Assembly: GCA_002371265.1 (NCBI GenBank)
Contig: DFGT01000033.1
Location: 1-64,000 of the forward strand
Direction of reading: 5' to 3'
Source: Bacteroidales bacterium UBA3743
Lineage (GTDB): Bacteria > Bacteroidota > Bacteroidia > Bacteroidales > Paludibacteraceae
Length of the DNA: 64,000 bases
The translations under genes were made by a program, and so were the position numbers. Positions 9,371-19,200 of the stretch are shown in pieces (the stretch's first letter is position 1; every line of letters begins with the position of its first letter). Below the pieces are notes generated by a model that was given only the letters and a program-made list of their open reading frames with translations, was not told where the DNA came from and did not search any database.

Positions 9371-12300
9371 TTATTTCGATGGACTTGTGCCAAAATAGTC
9401 TTTGTATTTTCTGCTGAAGTAGGAAGGGTCGTTGAATCCCACTTCATATGCGATCTCGCTTACAGACATTTTTCCTTCAGAAAGTAGCGATTTAGCTTTA
9501 TGTAGACGGAATTCAGATAGAATTTCGATTGGCGACTTGTCGATGAGCGACTTGAGTCTGCGAGTCAGAGTAGATTTGCTGAAACCTAAATCTTTTGCTA
9601 TGTCGTTGAAAGAATAATCCGAATTTCCGTAGTTTTTCTTGATGCAGTCGAGAAGTTGTTGGATTAATGGGTTGATCTCTTCGTCGGCTACATTATTATT
9701 CTCATTGTTGAGTGTACCTGCTAGAATCTTGATCTGGCGGAGTTGTTGCATACGGAGGAAGTTGAATGTCTTCAACAACAGCTCTCCTTCATTAAATGGC
9801 TTGACTATATAGTCTATCGCTCCAGCGGACAGTCCGGCAATCCTAGTCGACAATTCTTGTTTTGCAGACAGGAACAGGACAGGGATATTTGATGTGGTTG
9901 GGTTAAGGGAAAGATTTTTGCACATTTCGAGTCCGTTCATTATTGGCATGTCGATGTCGCTGATAATCAAATCAGGGATTATCTTTTCCGCAAGTTCCAT
10001 TCCTTCTGCTCCGTTTCCTGCCGTCTGCACTGCGACAAAACCGTTCAACATGGCTTTTATATTGTCTAGGAGAAGAGGGTCGTCGTCCACCACAAGCACC
10101 GTCTTGTCTTCAAAGAATGATTTGTCTATGCTTTTTAGAACGTCTTCTTGTGTTGTTGTCTCTTCTTCTTTTATTTGTTCTGTCGGCATCTCAAGTTCCG
10201 TACCAGTATTCATTGAGACTGTTATCTGAGTGCCAATTCCAGACTCACTGGCAAAATCGATTGTCGCTCCCATCTTGCTGACAAAATCGGAAACAATTTT
10301 CAATCCCATTCCGTAACCTTTTTCATTTTCTGTGCCTTGACGGGATACAATATTTTCTCTGTTTCTGATTTTTTCCAAAAACTCTGGAGTCATTCCGATT
10401 CCTTCATCCACAACTGTGAATGCGATTTTGTCTGGAGTCTCTATTGCCCCGACTTTTATCTTCTTTCCTCTGCCTGTGTATTTGATGGCGTTAGAGATAA
10501 GGTTTCTGACAACTACTGCAAGCATTTTCTCGTCGGCCATGACGTGATGCTCGAGATTGTCTACCGAAGATTCCAGAATTATTTCTTTCTCATTGCAGAG
10601 TGGTTGCAGGAAGGCAACTATGTCAGCCACAAGTTTGGCAAGGTCCACATTCTTGATCTCACATTTCATCTTACGTTCCGAATTGGATGCCCACTGGAGA
10701 AGTTTCTCCATTTCAGTCTGGATTTTTTCGGCTTCCAGTGTTGCTTCGGATATAAGATGACGTGAGTCTACTTTGCTTGGATCGCTCGACATTACCCTGC
10801 GTAGGGTTGTGACGATGGCAAACATTGGGTTCTTCAGGTCGTGAGCCACGACAGAAACAAGTTGGTCTTTGAGTTTGATTGTGTTGAGCAGAGACTCGTT
10901 TTTTTCTTCGATGGCGTTCTTTTGAAGAACTAAAGTCTCGTTGGCATTTCTAAGGTCGACGGTCTTCTCGTCGACGGCTTTCTGCAGCTCTTCTTTTCTT
11001 CGCTTCAACGCTGCCACGCGTCTGTTGGAAATGAAAAAGCCGAGTGCTATGAACAGCATGACGCTGAACAGATAGAATTGTGTGGATTTCCACCATGGTG
11101 GCAGAACCGACAATGGCATAGAGATGGCCCTGAACATTTTGCCGTTTGGTGAGAACACTCCGACTTCAAGATTGAAATCACCGTCTGGCAGCACGTCTAT
11201 TGTGATTTCTCTCGACGGTGACACCTTATTCCAAATAGTGTCTGCCGGCATCACACGGTATTTTAGATTGTATGTGTTTGGCTCGGCATAGTTCACCATG
11301 TCAAGCTTCATAAGCAAGTGCGTTTGTCCGTAGTCTAACACAATCGCTGCTGAATCTTTTGGAAATGACGCCTTTTCTCCGTTGATGTATAGTTCAGAGA
11401 ATGATAGGTGTTCTGTAGCGTCTTTAGAGATGAATCGAGGATTGACGCATACAAAACCATGTTTGCATCCAAATATGAGAGTGCCGTTTGCATACACGCA
11501 TGATGCTTTCCTTACAAAGTAGTCGCCAGACAAACCTTCGGATGAGAAGACGGTTTCGTATTTTTTGTTTGTATAGTCGATTGATAGTATTCCGTTGGAA
11601 CTAGACACCCATAATTTGCCATCATCAGTTTTTAAAATGGCGAAATACTCCCCTGATGGCAAAAAATCAAGGGGCTCGTATGATGAGTCGTCTGCGGCAA
11701 ACCAAAATATGCCTTTGTTTGCCAACACAAAATATCCATTGTTGTTATCTTCGCAACATTGTAGAAAAAGTAAAGGATTTTTAGATTTTGTTTGGGCAAT
11801 GTCGGGATATATAGGTTTGAATGAGCCGTCTTTGTTGCTCCATATGGTGCGAGACGACAATATACGTATCGAGCCGTCCGACAATTGAGTTGCCTGCTCC
11901 ATCCACAAGTCTTGAGCGTCGTTGAGCAGTTTAGGGTCAAGCGTGATGTTGGAGAGATTGTTGCCTTTCAGCATGTACACTCCATAGCCTCCCGTCGACA
12001 GAAGATACGCACCGTCTTTCATTTTCAAAATGTCTTTGACAGTGTTTGACGGAGTAGAAAGTTTGTTAGTCACTATTGGAGTCAATTTGCCATCTTCAAG
12101 AGTCAGGCATACGGGATTTCCACCCCAGAATGACAAAATAAATCCGTTTTGGTATTTCTCTATGTCCAGCACATTATTGGAAGGAAGTCCGTCATTTACG
12201 GTCCATCGTTTCAATACGTTGTTGTTCGCATCCAGCAGTATCAGGCCGGCACCGTCGGTTCCTAAAAGGAGATTGCCTTTGCCACATGGATAGAAACAGG

Positions 12301-13351
12301 TGCCTACAGATTTAGGGATTCCCAATTTTATGGAGGAAAAACTTTTAGTTTCAGACATCTTGTCCATACACCAGATGCCATTGTCGTTTGTGGATATCCA
12401 AGCTCTGTCTTTGCTGTCGACGTAGATGGAGCTTACTTTGGAAAGAGTAGCGTCGACTTTATTTATAGGATTGATTTTGTCGAACGAAAGCGTGCCATTT
12501 GAAAATAATGCCTGCCACACACCGTCGCCAGATGTGCCGAGCAGGATGACGTTGTCGGAAGCTTTGCCGATTGCCGAAACCGAGTGGAATGGAGTGGGGA
12601 TTTTCTCGACGCTGAGGATGTCGCCTTCATTGTTCAGCTTTCCCATCCATAGAGATCCTACATTTGAGCAGAGCAGGATATGTTGTGGATCGACTGGAAG
12701 TATATTGTTGATCGGCTCACCGATTTTAGAGCGGTAGTCGAACAACATATTGCCTTCCTTATCGACGATATATACTCCGCTGTAACAACCTATCCAGTAT
12801 CTGCCTTTGAAGTCTTTTGACACATCCAGCACTTTTTTGTCTGTGATATTGTCGCATATTGTGCGGAAGGTGTTGGCTTTAGTGTCGTAAGAAAACACAC
12901 CTTTGCCAGTGGATGAGAGCAGACATTCGCCATCAGGTTGTATTGAGCAGCCTGTCAGATCGGAGTTGTAGGCATCATCACCTGCAAATCCTGAGATGTC
13001 GTGAAATGTGTGAGAAATTTTGTCGTAGGAGTAGATTGTGAAATTTGAGCCGCCGAATGTGATCTCTCCATTGGGCAATTTGAATGCGTGGTATGTATCG
13101 TTACGTTTCATCTCAGGGAAGCGAGATTCCTCGTAGTTTCTGAAGCTGCATCCGTCGAAACGGCTGATACCATAGTGGGTGGCAAGCCATATAAATCCAT
13201 TCTGATCTTCCACAATGTCGTGCACGTTGTTGCTTGCTAGCCCATTCTCCGTTGTGTAATGGAAAAAGTAGCACTGGATTTCCCCATGTGCTCCTACAAC
13301 GTTGAGCATGCAAATAAAAAGTGCTAGTATGGAATAGCAGAATCTATGCAT
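9371..13351 (-). CDS. Hybrid two-component regulator (HTCS), complete
   Basis: A one-protein sensor, kinase and transcription factor of the Bacteroidetes HTCS class, 1326 residues. Order: signal peptide (MHRFCYSILALFICMLNVVG); periplasmic two-bladed-propeller sensor made of Reg_prop repeats, starting with YTTENGLASNNV; a Y_Y_Y domain; a membrane helix near 760-778; HisKA with the phospho-acceptor His in VVAHDLKNP (about 835); HATPase with the N box in NLISNAIKYTG (about 950) and glycine boxes; a receiver with VVDDDP (about 1084) and the phospho-Asp in ISDIDMP; and a C-terminal AraC-type helix-turn-helix ending EVGFNDPSYFSRKYKD. All catalytic motifs are present. Its place next to the PL11 and CE12 genes suggests it senses rhamnogalacturonan fragments and activates that locus; this is inference from position. 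Confidence 0.93.
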   Translation of the reverse strand: MHRFCYSILALFICMLNVVGAHGEIQCYFFHYTTENGLASNNVHDIVEDQNGFIWLATHYGISRFDGCSFRNYEESRFPEMKRNDTYHAFKLPNGEITFGGSNFTIYSYDKISHTFHDISGFAGDDAYNSDLTGCSIQPDGECLLSSTGKGVFSYDTKANTFRTICDNITDKKVLDVSKDFKGRYWIGCYSGVYIVDKEGNMLFDYRSKIGEPINNILPVDPQHILLCSNVGSLWMGKLNNEGDILSVEKIPTPFHSVSAIGKASDNVILLGTSGDGVWQALFSNGTLSFDKINPINKVDATLSKVSSIYVDSKDRAWISTNDNGIWCMDKMSETKSFSSIKLGIPKSVGTCFYPCGKGNLLLGTDGAGLILLDANNNVLKRWTVNDGLPSNNVLDIEKYQNGFILSFWGGNPVCLTLEDGKLTPIVTNKLSTPSNTVKDILKMKDGAYLLSTGGYGVYMLKGNNLSNITLDPKLLNDAQDLWMEQATQLSDGSIRILSSRTIWSNKDGSFKPIYPDIAQTKSKNPLLFLQCCEDNNNGYFVLANKGIFWFAADDSSYEPLDFLPSGEYFAILKTDDGKLWVSSSNGILSIDYTNKKYETVFSSEGLSGDYFVRKASCVYANGTLIFGCKHGFVCVNPRFISKDATEHLSFSELYINGEKASFPKDSAAIVLDYGQTHLLMKLDMVNYAEPNTYNLKYRVMPADTIWNKVSPSREITIDVLPDGDFNLEVGVFSPNGKMFRAISMPLSVLPPWWKSTQFYLFSVMLFIALGFFISNRRVAALKRRKEELQKAVDEKTVDLRNANETLVLQKNAIEEKNESLLNTIKLKDQLVSVVAHDLKNPMFAIVTTLRRVMSSDPSKVDSRHLISEATLEAEKIQTEMEKLLQWASNSERKMKCEIKNVDLAKLVADIVAFLQPLCNEKEIILESSVDNLEHHVMADEKMLAVVVRNLISNAIKYTGRGKKIKVGAIETPDKIAFTVVDEGIGMTPEFLEKIRNRENIVSRQGTENEKGYGMGLKIVSDFVSKMGATIDFASESGIGTQITVSMNTGTELEMPTEQIKEEETTTQEDVLKSIDKSFFEDKTVLVVDDDPLLLDNIKAMLNGFVAVQTAGNGAEGMELAEKIIPDLIISDIDMPIMNGLEMCKNLSLNPTTSNIPVLFLSAKQELSTRIAGLSAGAIDYIVKPFNEGELLLKTFNFLRMQQLRQIKILAGTLNNENNNVADEEINPLIQQLLDCIKKNYGNSDYSFNDIAKDLGFSKSTLTRRLKSLIDKSPIEILSEFRLHKAKSLLSEGKMSVSEIAYEVGFNDPSYFSRKYKDYFGTSPSK

Positions 13352-13600
13352 ATGTATTAGGTACTAGATGTTTAGATTTAAATTTAGAGTTTAAATGCAA
13401 ATTTAGAATAAAAATTTACATTTAGCATTTTACCGCCCATTTTTTACATTTAGCATTTTAAGAAGCTGTTTAAATTTGATTTGACGTGGGTTTGACGAAC
13501 TATAAAAAGGAAGACATTTTCCTCTCGCTGATTGTCTTTATATTATATTTTTTCTCATAAAAGGAGTAAGCTTTCTTTGTGAACTCTTAACTCTTAATTT
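13352..13600. other. Short intergenic region with small AT-rich repeat
   Basis: Between the hybrid regulator start and the tamL stop. It holds two close copies of TTTACATTTAGCATTTTA (about 13416 and 13443). The core ATGCTAAAT also occurs near 45970 and 63838. No gene seen. Confidence 0.4.
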
Positions 13601-15907
13601 TTAAAATGGGTATCCGATAGCGAAGTGTAATGTGACATCTCTTTTGAATTGAGGGGATGTGATATTCCATTCTCTTGTCGACGGGTCGTATCCCTTCATT
13701 CCGACGTCTAGTCGGACAAGAATGAACGACAAATCCAATCTGACTCCGGCTCCGACACTGGCGGCCAAGTCTTTTGCCAATTCATCCAACACAATCTTGC
13801 CATCTGGCTGATTCTCATATTCCTGTATAGTCCAGACGTTTCCCGCGTCGACGAAAATGGCATATTCGAATATTCCTTCAGTATGGAATCTCAGCTCGGC
13901 TTGCGCAAGAAGTTTGACATCACCTGTTTGGTTGAAAAAGTCGGCTGATCCTTTTCGCACGTATCTTCCTGGACCAAGTTCACGTGTGCTCCATCCGCGC
14001 ACGGAGTTAGGCCCACCTGCGAAATATCTTCGCTCGTATGGTATTTGGTCGGAATTTAAGAATGGCGACGCAATGCCAGCCCCTGCGTGGAATGCCAGCG
14101 ACTGGTGGATTCCCAAGCGGAAAGTCCTGCTGTAGTCGATGTCGAAGCGTGCATATTGGCTGAATGGGACTCCAAATATTTCGTAATGCTTGTCGGCATT
14201 TTGTTTATAGTCGAATATATGTGCGAGAGTATATGGCAGAGTGCCGGATATGTCTATCATAAAGCTGAAATTGCTGCTCGATTTTGCATTTTTTTTCGCT
14301 TTCATCAAAGAAGACGCGGTGACTGAAGCACTTGAGTAAGAGAAAGTGTAGCTTGTGCGAGTGATGAACTGGTTGGTATAGTTCTGCTTCAGCAAAGCGT
14401 TTGTTGAGACATCAAGATATCGGGTTTGGAAATCCGGCAATATCCAAGGCACGATCGTGTATGTGATGTTATAGAGATCGAGGGTGTGGCTAAATCGGTT
14501 GCGTCGAGTTGCCCACATATATTTCCAGTCGAAAGTCAGGTATCGCTTCTTGAATTCAGGACGGTTTTGCCAGACGAAACCAGTAGAGAAGACGGTTTTA
14601 CCTTTTTTAGCTGCGTAAGAATCGTTGAAAATGGGAGAGAGGACCCTTGGAAAGGCAAGGGAAGTGTTGACGCTGAATTCAAAGAAATTCTTTGTGTCGA
14701 ATCCCTTTTCTATTGCGCCACGCACCATTTCATAGGCTCCGCCAAGTCGAATACGCCAGATCTCACTTCCTTTGAAAATGTTCTTGTCCTGGTAGGTGAC
14801 GTAAGTCTCCACACCCAAGTCGCCGGCAGTGTTGGTGTTGTCGATACCCCATTGGATATAGTATGGTTTTGCTGGACTGACAGATATATTTGCGATGAGT
14901 GAGCCTGGGGCTGTGTCGGGAGTGTAGGTCACATTGGCTGTCTGCACTGCGGACAAACCTGAAAGCGCGGAGAATGTACGGTCGTGGAGCAACTCACTGT
15001 ATAATCTGCCCTCACGTACAAAAGTATTGTTGTAGATAGTACTTGGACGTAAGAACCGTCGGCCTTTAGGGAAAATGATAGTCAGACGTTTGTATTGAGT
15101 TGTGTCAGATACTCCTGTGTATTCTCCTGAGTATCCGCGATAATCACCCATTGTCACCATCACTTTGCTTGTGCGGTAGCGGGTGAGAGGATGCCCCACT
15201 CGTGAAGTGTCGACATGGAGATTAAGTTTCAAATCCACTTGATGAGTGCCGAGAGTAGAGTCGACGGAATAGTACAGATTCTCTTTAGTGAAATTATAAT
15301 ATCCCTGGTTTCGTACGAAAGAGACGATATCGCCGACACGAGAATCAATGTTTTCGGCATTGTAAATTGCCCCCTCCTTCACTTTGTCGTTGGAGATGAA
15401 ATTTTTGGAATGTAAGATGTCGTCGATCAGACCGCCGTCGATTGTCTCGTCCACATTGTGGATTTTGTACGGTTCTCCGGCTTTGATGTCGTATACCACA
15501 CTTGCCTTTTTCCCCTTTTTGCTCACGTCGTAATTGACGTCGGCCGTGAAGTAGCCCATGTTGAAGAGCTGCGATTTTATTTCTTTGGCAGATAGTTGGG
15601 TATACTCTTCCGAATAGATGACGGGAGGTTCGCCGAATCTGCGTATCAGCTTGTTGATCCATTTCGACGTGTCTCTTCCAGACAGAGAGTAGAAGCGGAG
15701 AGAGGTTTTGTTGAAGAATGTGCCTGGAGTGTTTGGCTGTTGTATCACGTAGTCGTACAAGTCCGTGGCGTCTATCTCCGGGTCGTCGCACTTCACATTG
15801 ATGTCGTCGAGCAAGTAATCTCCGTCGGCCACATATTTAGTGGTCGAGCAGGACGCGATGCAGAGCAGGGCGATAACAGTTGATATTAGAGAAAAAAGTC
15901 TTTTCAT
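13601..15907 (-). CDS. tamL: Omp85-family outer-membrane assembly lipoprotein (TamL-like)
   Basis: A 768-residue BamA/TamA-family protein. The N-terminus is a lipoprotein signal (LLCIASC, Cys about residue 20) followed by STTKYVADGDYLLDD, as in the lipid-anchored TamA homologue TamL of Bacteroidetes. POTRA-like repeats fill roughly residues 30-330, including GEPYKIHNV. The C-terminal half is a membrane beta-barrel with the family motif RYFAGGPNSVRGW (about 620-640) and an aromatic C-terminal residue (AIGYPF). It is expected to work in the outer membrane with an inner-membrane TamB partner in assembling or exporting surface proteins. No tamB gene is adjacent here; the next genes are tRNAs on the opposite strand. 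Confidence 0.85.
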   Translation of the reverse strand: MKRLFSLISTVIALLCIASCSTTKYVADGDYLLDDINVKCDDPEIDATDLYDYVIQQPNTPGTFFNKTSLRFYSLSGRDTSKWINKLIRRFGEPPVIYSEEYTQLSAKEIKSQLFNMGYFTADVNYDVSKKGKKASVVYDIKAGEPYKIHNVDETIDGGLIDDILHSKNFISNDKVKEGAIYNAENIDSRVGDIVSFVRNQGYYNFTKENLYYSVDSTLGTHQVDLKLNLHVDTSRVGHPLTRYRTSKVMVTMGDYRGYSGEYTGVSDTTQYKRLTIIFPKGRRFLRPSTIYNNTFVREGRLYSELLHDRTFSALSGLSAVQTANVTYTPDTAPGSLIANISVSPAKPYYIQWGIDNTNTAGDLGVETYVTYQDKNIFKGSEIWRIRLGGAYEMVRGAIEKGFDTKNFFEFSVNTSLAFPRVLSPIFNDSYAAKKGKTVFSTGFVWQNRPEFKKRYLTFDWKYMWATRRNRFSHTLDLYNITYTIVPWILPDFQTRYLDVSTNALLKQNYTNQFITRTSYTFSYSSASVTASSLMKAKKNAKSSSNFSFMIDISGTLPYTLAHIFDYKQNADKHYEIFGVPFSQYARFDIDYSRTFRLGIHQSLAFHAGAGIASPFLNSDQIPYERRYFAGGPNSVRGWSTRELGPGRYVRKGSADFFNQTGDVKLLAQAELRFHTEGIFEYAIFVDAGNVWTIQEYENQPDGKIVLDELAKDLAASVGAGVRLDLSFILVRLDVGMKGYDPSTREWNITSPQFKRDVTLHFAIGYPF

Positions 15908-15979
15908 AAGCCTTTACACTGCAAATTTAGCGAAAAATGAGTGATATAAAGATTTTTTTGCATTTTTTCGGTCAGAAAG

Positions 15980-16010
15980 TTTGGAGGTGACGAAAAAAGT
16001 CTTACCTTTG
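15980..16010 (+). promoter_or_regulatory. Bacteroidetes-type promoter of the tRNA pair
   Basis: A TTTG -33 box (15980-15983) and a TACCTTTG -7 box (16003-16010) are separated by 19 bases, matching the consensus TTTG/TAnnTTTG. The predicted start is about 28 bases before tRNA-Lys. Confidence 0.75.
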
Positions 16011-16044
16011 CATCGTTTTTAAGAAACGACCAATCAAAAACGCT

Positions 16045-16117
16045 GGATCGGTAGCTCAGTTGGTAGAGCAACAGACTCTTAATCTGTGGGTCGTGGGTTC
16101 GACCCCCACCCGGTTCA
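16045..16117 (+). tRNA. tRNA-Lys (CTT anticodon)
   Basis: A full cloverleaf can be drawn: a 7-bp acceptor stem (GGATCGG with CCGGTTC, containing G-T pairs), D arm with AGTTGGTAGA, anticodon loop CTCTTAA giving anticodon CTT, T arm GTGGG-TTCGACC-CCCAC, discriminator A. The 3' CCA is not encoded. It lies 19 bases before tRNA-Ser and is probably co-transcribed with it. Confidence 0.95.
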
Positions 16118-16136
16118 CAAAAGGGACGAAAGTCTT

Positions 16137-16223
16137 GGAGAGATGTCAGAGTGGTCGAATGAGCCGGTCTTGAAAACCGGTGTACTCGTAAGGGTACCGG
16201 GGGTTCGAATCCCTCTCTCTCCG
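16137..16223 (+). tRNA. tRNA-Ser (TGA anticodon)
   Basis: Class II tRNA of 87 bases: acceptor stem GGAGAGA with TCTCTCC, anticodon loop CTTGAAA (anticodon TGA), a long variable arm around GTACTCGTAAGGGTAC, T loop TTCGAAT, discriminator G. The 3' CCA is not encoded. Confidence 0.95.
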
Positions 16224-16299
16224 CAGAAGCTTGCTAAACGCAGGCTTTTTTTGTATATGGATGTTTAGTATTGTGTGGTTTTCATCTGATCTTTCAATC

Positions 16300-19200
16300 T
16301 CATTTTTTCTTTTCTCCTATTTGAGACGGAAGGAATCCATAGTAATCTCTGAATTTTTTTGTGAAATATGAAGGATCGTTGAATCCTACCTCGTAGGCTA
16401 CTTCTGAAATTGTTTTGTCGGAATTGGAATTCTGCAGGATTTGGAACGAACAGTTCAATCGATATTCCATCAGCCATTCCATCGGGGTCTTCCCTGTCAT
16501 CGACTTCACTTTTCTTGTCAGTGTGGCTTTGCTGACGGCAAGTTTTCCTGCCAATCCGTCGACGGTTATTGTGCTGTCTGTGTAGCATTCTGACACTTTT
16601 TCCATGAATGACTGCAGAAATGGATGGATTTCATTTTTTTCCACGTCATCTTTGTTCATTGTCTGCTCTTTCATTCGCGTTGATATCGAAGCCTGCATGA
16701 TAAGTTTCTGATGCTCCTGACGCACTTTTAGAATATTGGTCAGCTTCAGCAACAATTCCAGCTGGCTGAATGGTTTGGCGACATAATCAATAGCTCCACA
16801 TAGCAATCCCAACAGACGGTCGACAGCGTCATTTTTCGATGATACAAACAATATTGGAATATGTTTTGTTCGTTCAGAAGCATACAGTTGTTTCGCCATT
16901 TCTGCCATACTCTGCTCAGATTTGTCCATGTCGCTCACAATGATATCTGGCAATTGTGAGTCTGCCACATTAACTGCCTCCGTGCCGTCGGATGTGTCGA
17001 TGACATGGAAGTAGTCGCTCAGCATCTCTTTTATTTCAAGTCGTGTCTTTTCATCTTTGTCGACAATCAGAACGGTGTTTTCCTCCCATACCGACTTGTC
17101 TTCTATCATCTCCACCACTTCGTCATGTGTCAGGTGTGTCATCTCACCGTCGCTACTGCCTATGACTGAGAATAATGGGTTGTTTAAGTCGTGCGACAAC
17201 ACATTAATCAGTTTTTTACGCTCCTCTATTGTCTGATTTAGTTTTTTTGTCTGCTGCTCCATCTTTTGTCTCAGTTGGAGCGTCTTTTTCCTGATATAAA
17301 AGAATAGTCCAATGGATAGAAGGGATATAATAATGAGAATGAACCACCATGTCCTCCACCAAGGTGGCAAAACAGTAATTTTCAATGCTATACGTGGATA
17401 GCTGTAGTTCATGTTTGCGCGTGACGCCTCCACCTCCAGTGTATACGTCCCAGTGGGGATATAGCTGAATGAAAGAGTTCGGGCATCTTTCATAGGTATC
17501 CATTCGTCTTGTAGCCCTATCATACGATATCGCAATTGCACTTTATCATATTTTGTATAGTCTATCACATCAACATCTATTTCTATGTCTTTCATCCAAT
17601 ACTCCAATTCTATTTCGTCTTGATCAGACAAAGCACCGTCTTTTAGGACGGATGAGCCTGGCATTATCTTTTTTCTTGCGACGTAAAGGTCGGAGAAAGA
17701 TAGATGCTGGACGGTGGTGTCGGGAAGAATCTTTGATGGATTGAACAGATAGAAACCATTTGTTGTGCCCAAACATATTCTTCCTTTGGAATCAATGAAA
17801 CTTGATTTTATATAGAAAAGATCATGGTAGTTGCCAGGAAGATATTCAAAAATCTTTTGTTTGGGGTTGAAAGAGATAATTGCGTTGTAGGAGGCCAACC
17901 AAAATCGTTCTTGTCCGCTGTATTTGAGAATTCGATAATTGTCGTTTGGAATAAAAGATAGTGTGTCGAAGCGAGTTCCGTCCGACGAATAGCGGAAAAT
18001 GCCACGGCTTGAGCAGACGTATAGGTTGCCATCTTCGTCAGAGTCTGCGTCTATAATGGTATAGGGATAATGCGACTTCTTTTCATAAAGTTCGGGATGT
18101 ATAGCCTTCACTTTTTTGCCATCGTATAGCCATAGCATATTTGTCGCTAAAATCCACATGCATGAATCTTTTCCTTGGTATGTCCTGACTATCCACTTGC
18201 TGTTAAGCCCTTTTATTGAATCATCTTGCAATGTTAGTTTTTGCCATAGTCCTGACGGACGTTTCATATAAAGGTCGTCGTTAGCGGTGCACCCCAAAAT
18301 AGTGCCATCTTTCGATTTAGATACGTGGAAGAATATTTTAGATGGATTACAGATAGTGTCGTAGGAAATCTCCGATGAAATGCCTGTTTTTAGATTCATG
18401 GTTTGGATGCCACCTCCCCACGTCGACACAAGTATGTTGTCGCCTGTCGAACAAATTCCTGTGACATTGTTGTTGCTCAACGAGTAGTGATGAATAAGAC
18501 GTAGGTCGGACGATACAGAGTAGACGCCGTTTCCGTCGGTGCCTACCAGTAAGTTTCCATTTGCATCTTCAGCAAAAGATGTGCACATATTGGCAGGAAA
18601 CCCGAAATCGCCGGAAAAGATAATGTTGTAGTCGTCTTGTAGATTTACACACCATAAGCCTGTGTTGTGTGTGCCAATCCATATCGCACCATCGTCGCCC
18701 TCTGCCAATCCATATATTTTTTTTATATCGTCGGGAGTGCCGTTGTATGGAATCACTGAATTGAATACCGTATTTTCGGTTAATGAGTCGGCATACCACA
18801 ACCCGTCGCCATCTGTGGCAAACCATATTCGACCGTCTTTACTTTGCAATGATTTCGATACGCTTCGGAATGGCACGGATAGTGATTTTCTTTGAGTCAA
18901 GTCGTTTTTTGAAAAGATCCATATTTCGTCTCCCATAAATGTCACGGCTATTCTGTCTTTGTCAATTGGCAGCACACATGAGACAGGACGGCAATGGTGG
19001 TGCTTTTCATCAAATGTTTGAAGCACGTGTCCATGTTCATCATATATGGTAAGCTGATTGAGAGAGCCCAACCAGTAGCGATTGTTTGAATCTACATATA
19101 ATGAAGTGATGAATGGCGAATGAATTGAGTCGTAAGCGGCAAAACGGGAATTGAAACATCCGCTTTGGGCATCATATTTGAATACATGTTCGTTTGAAAA

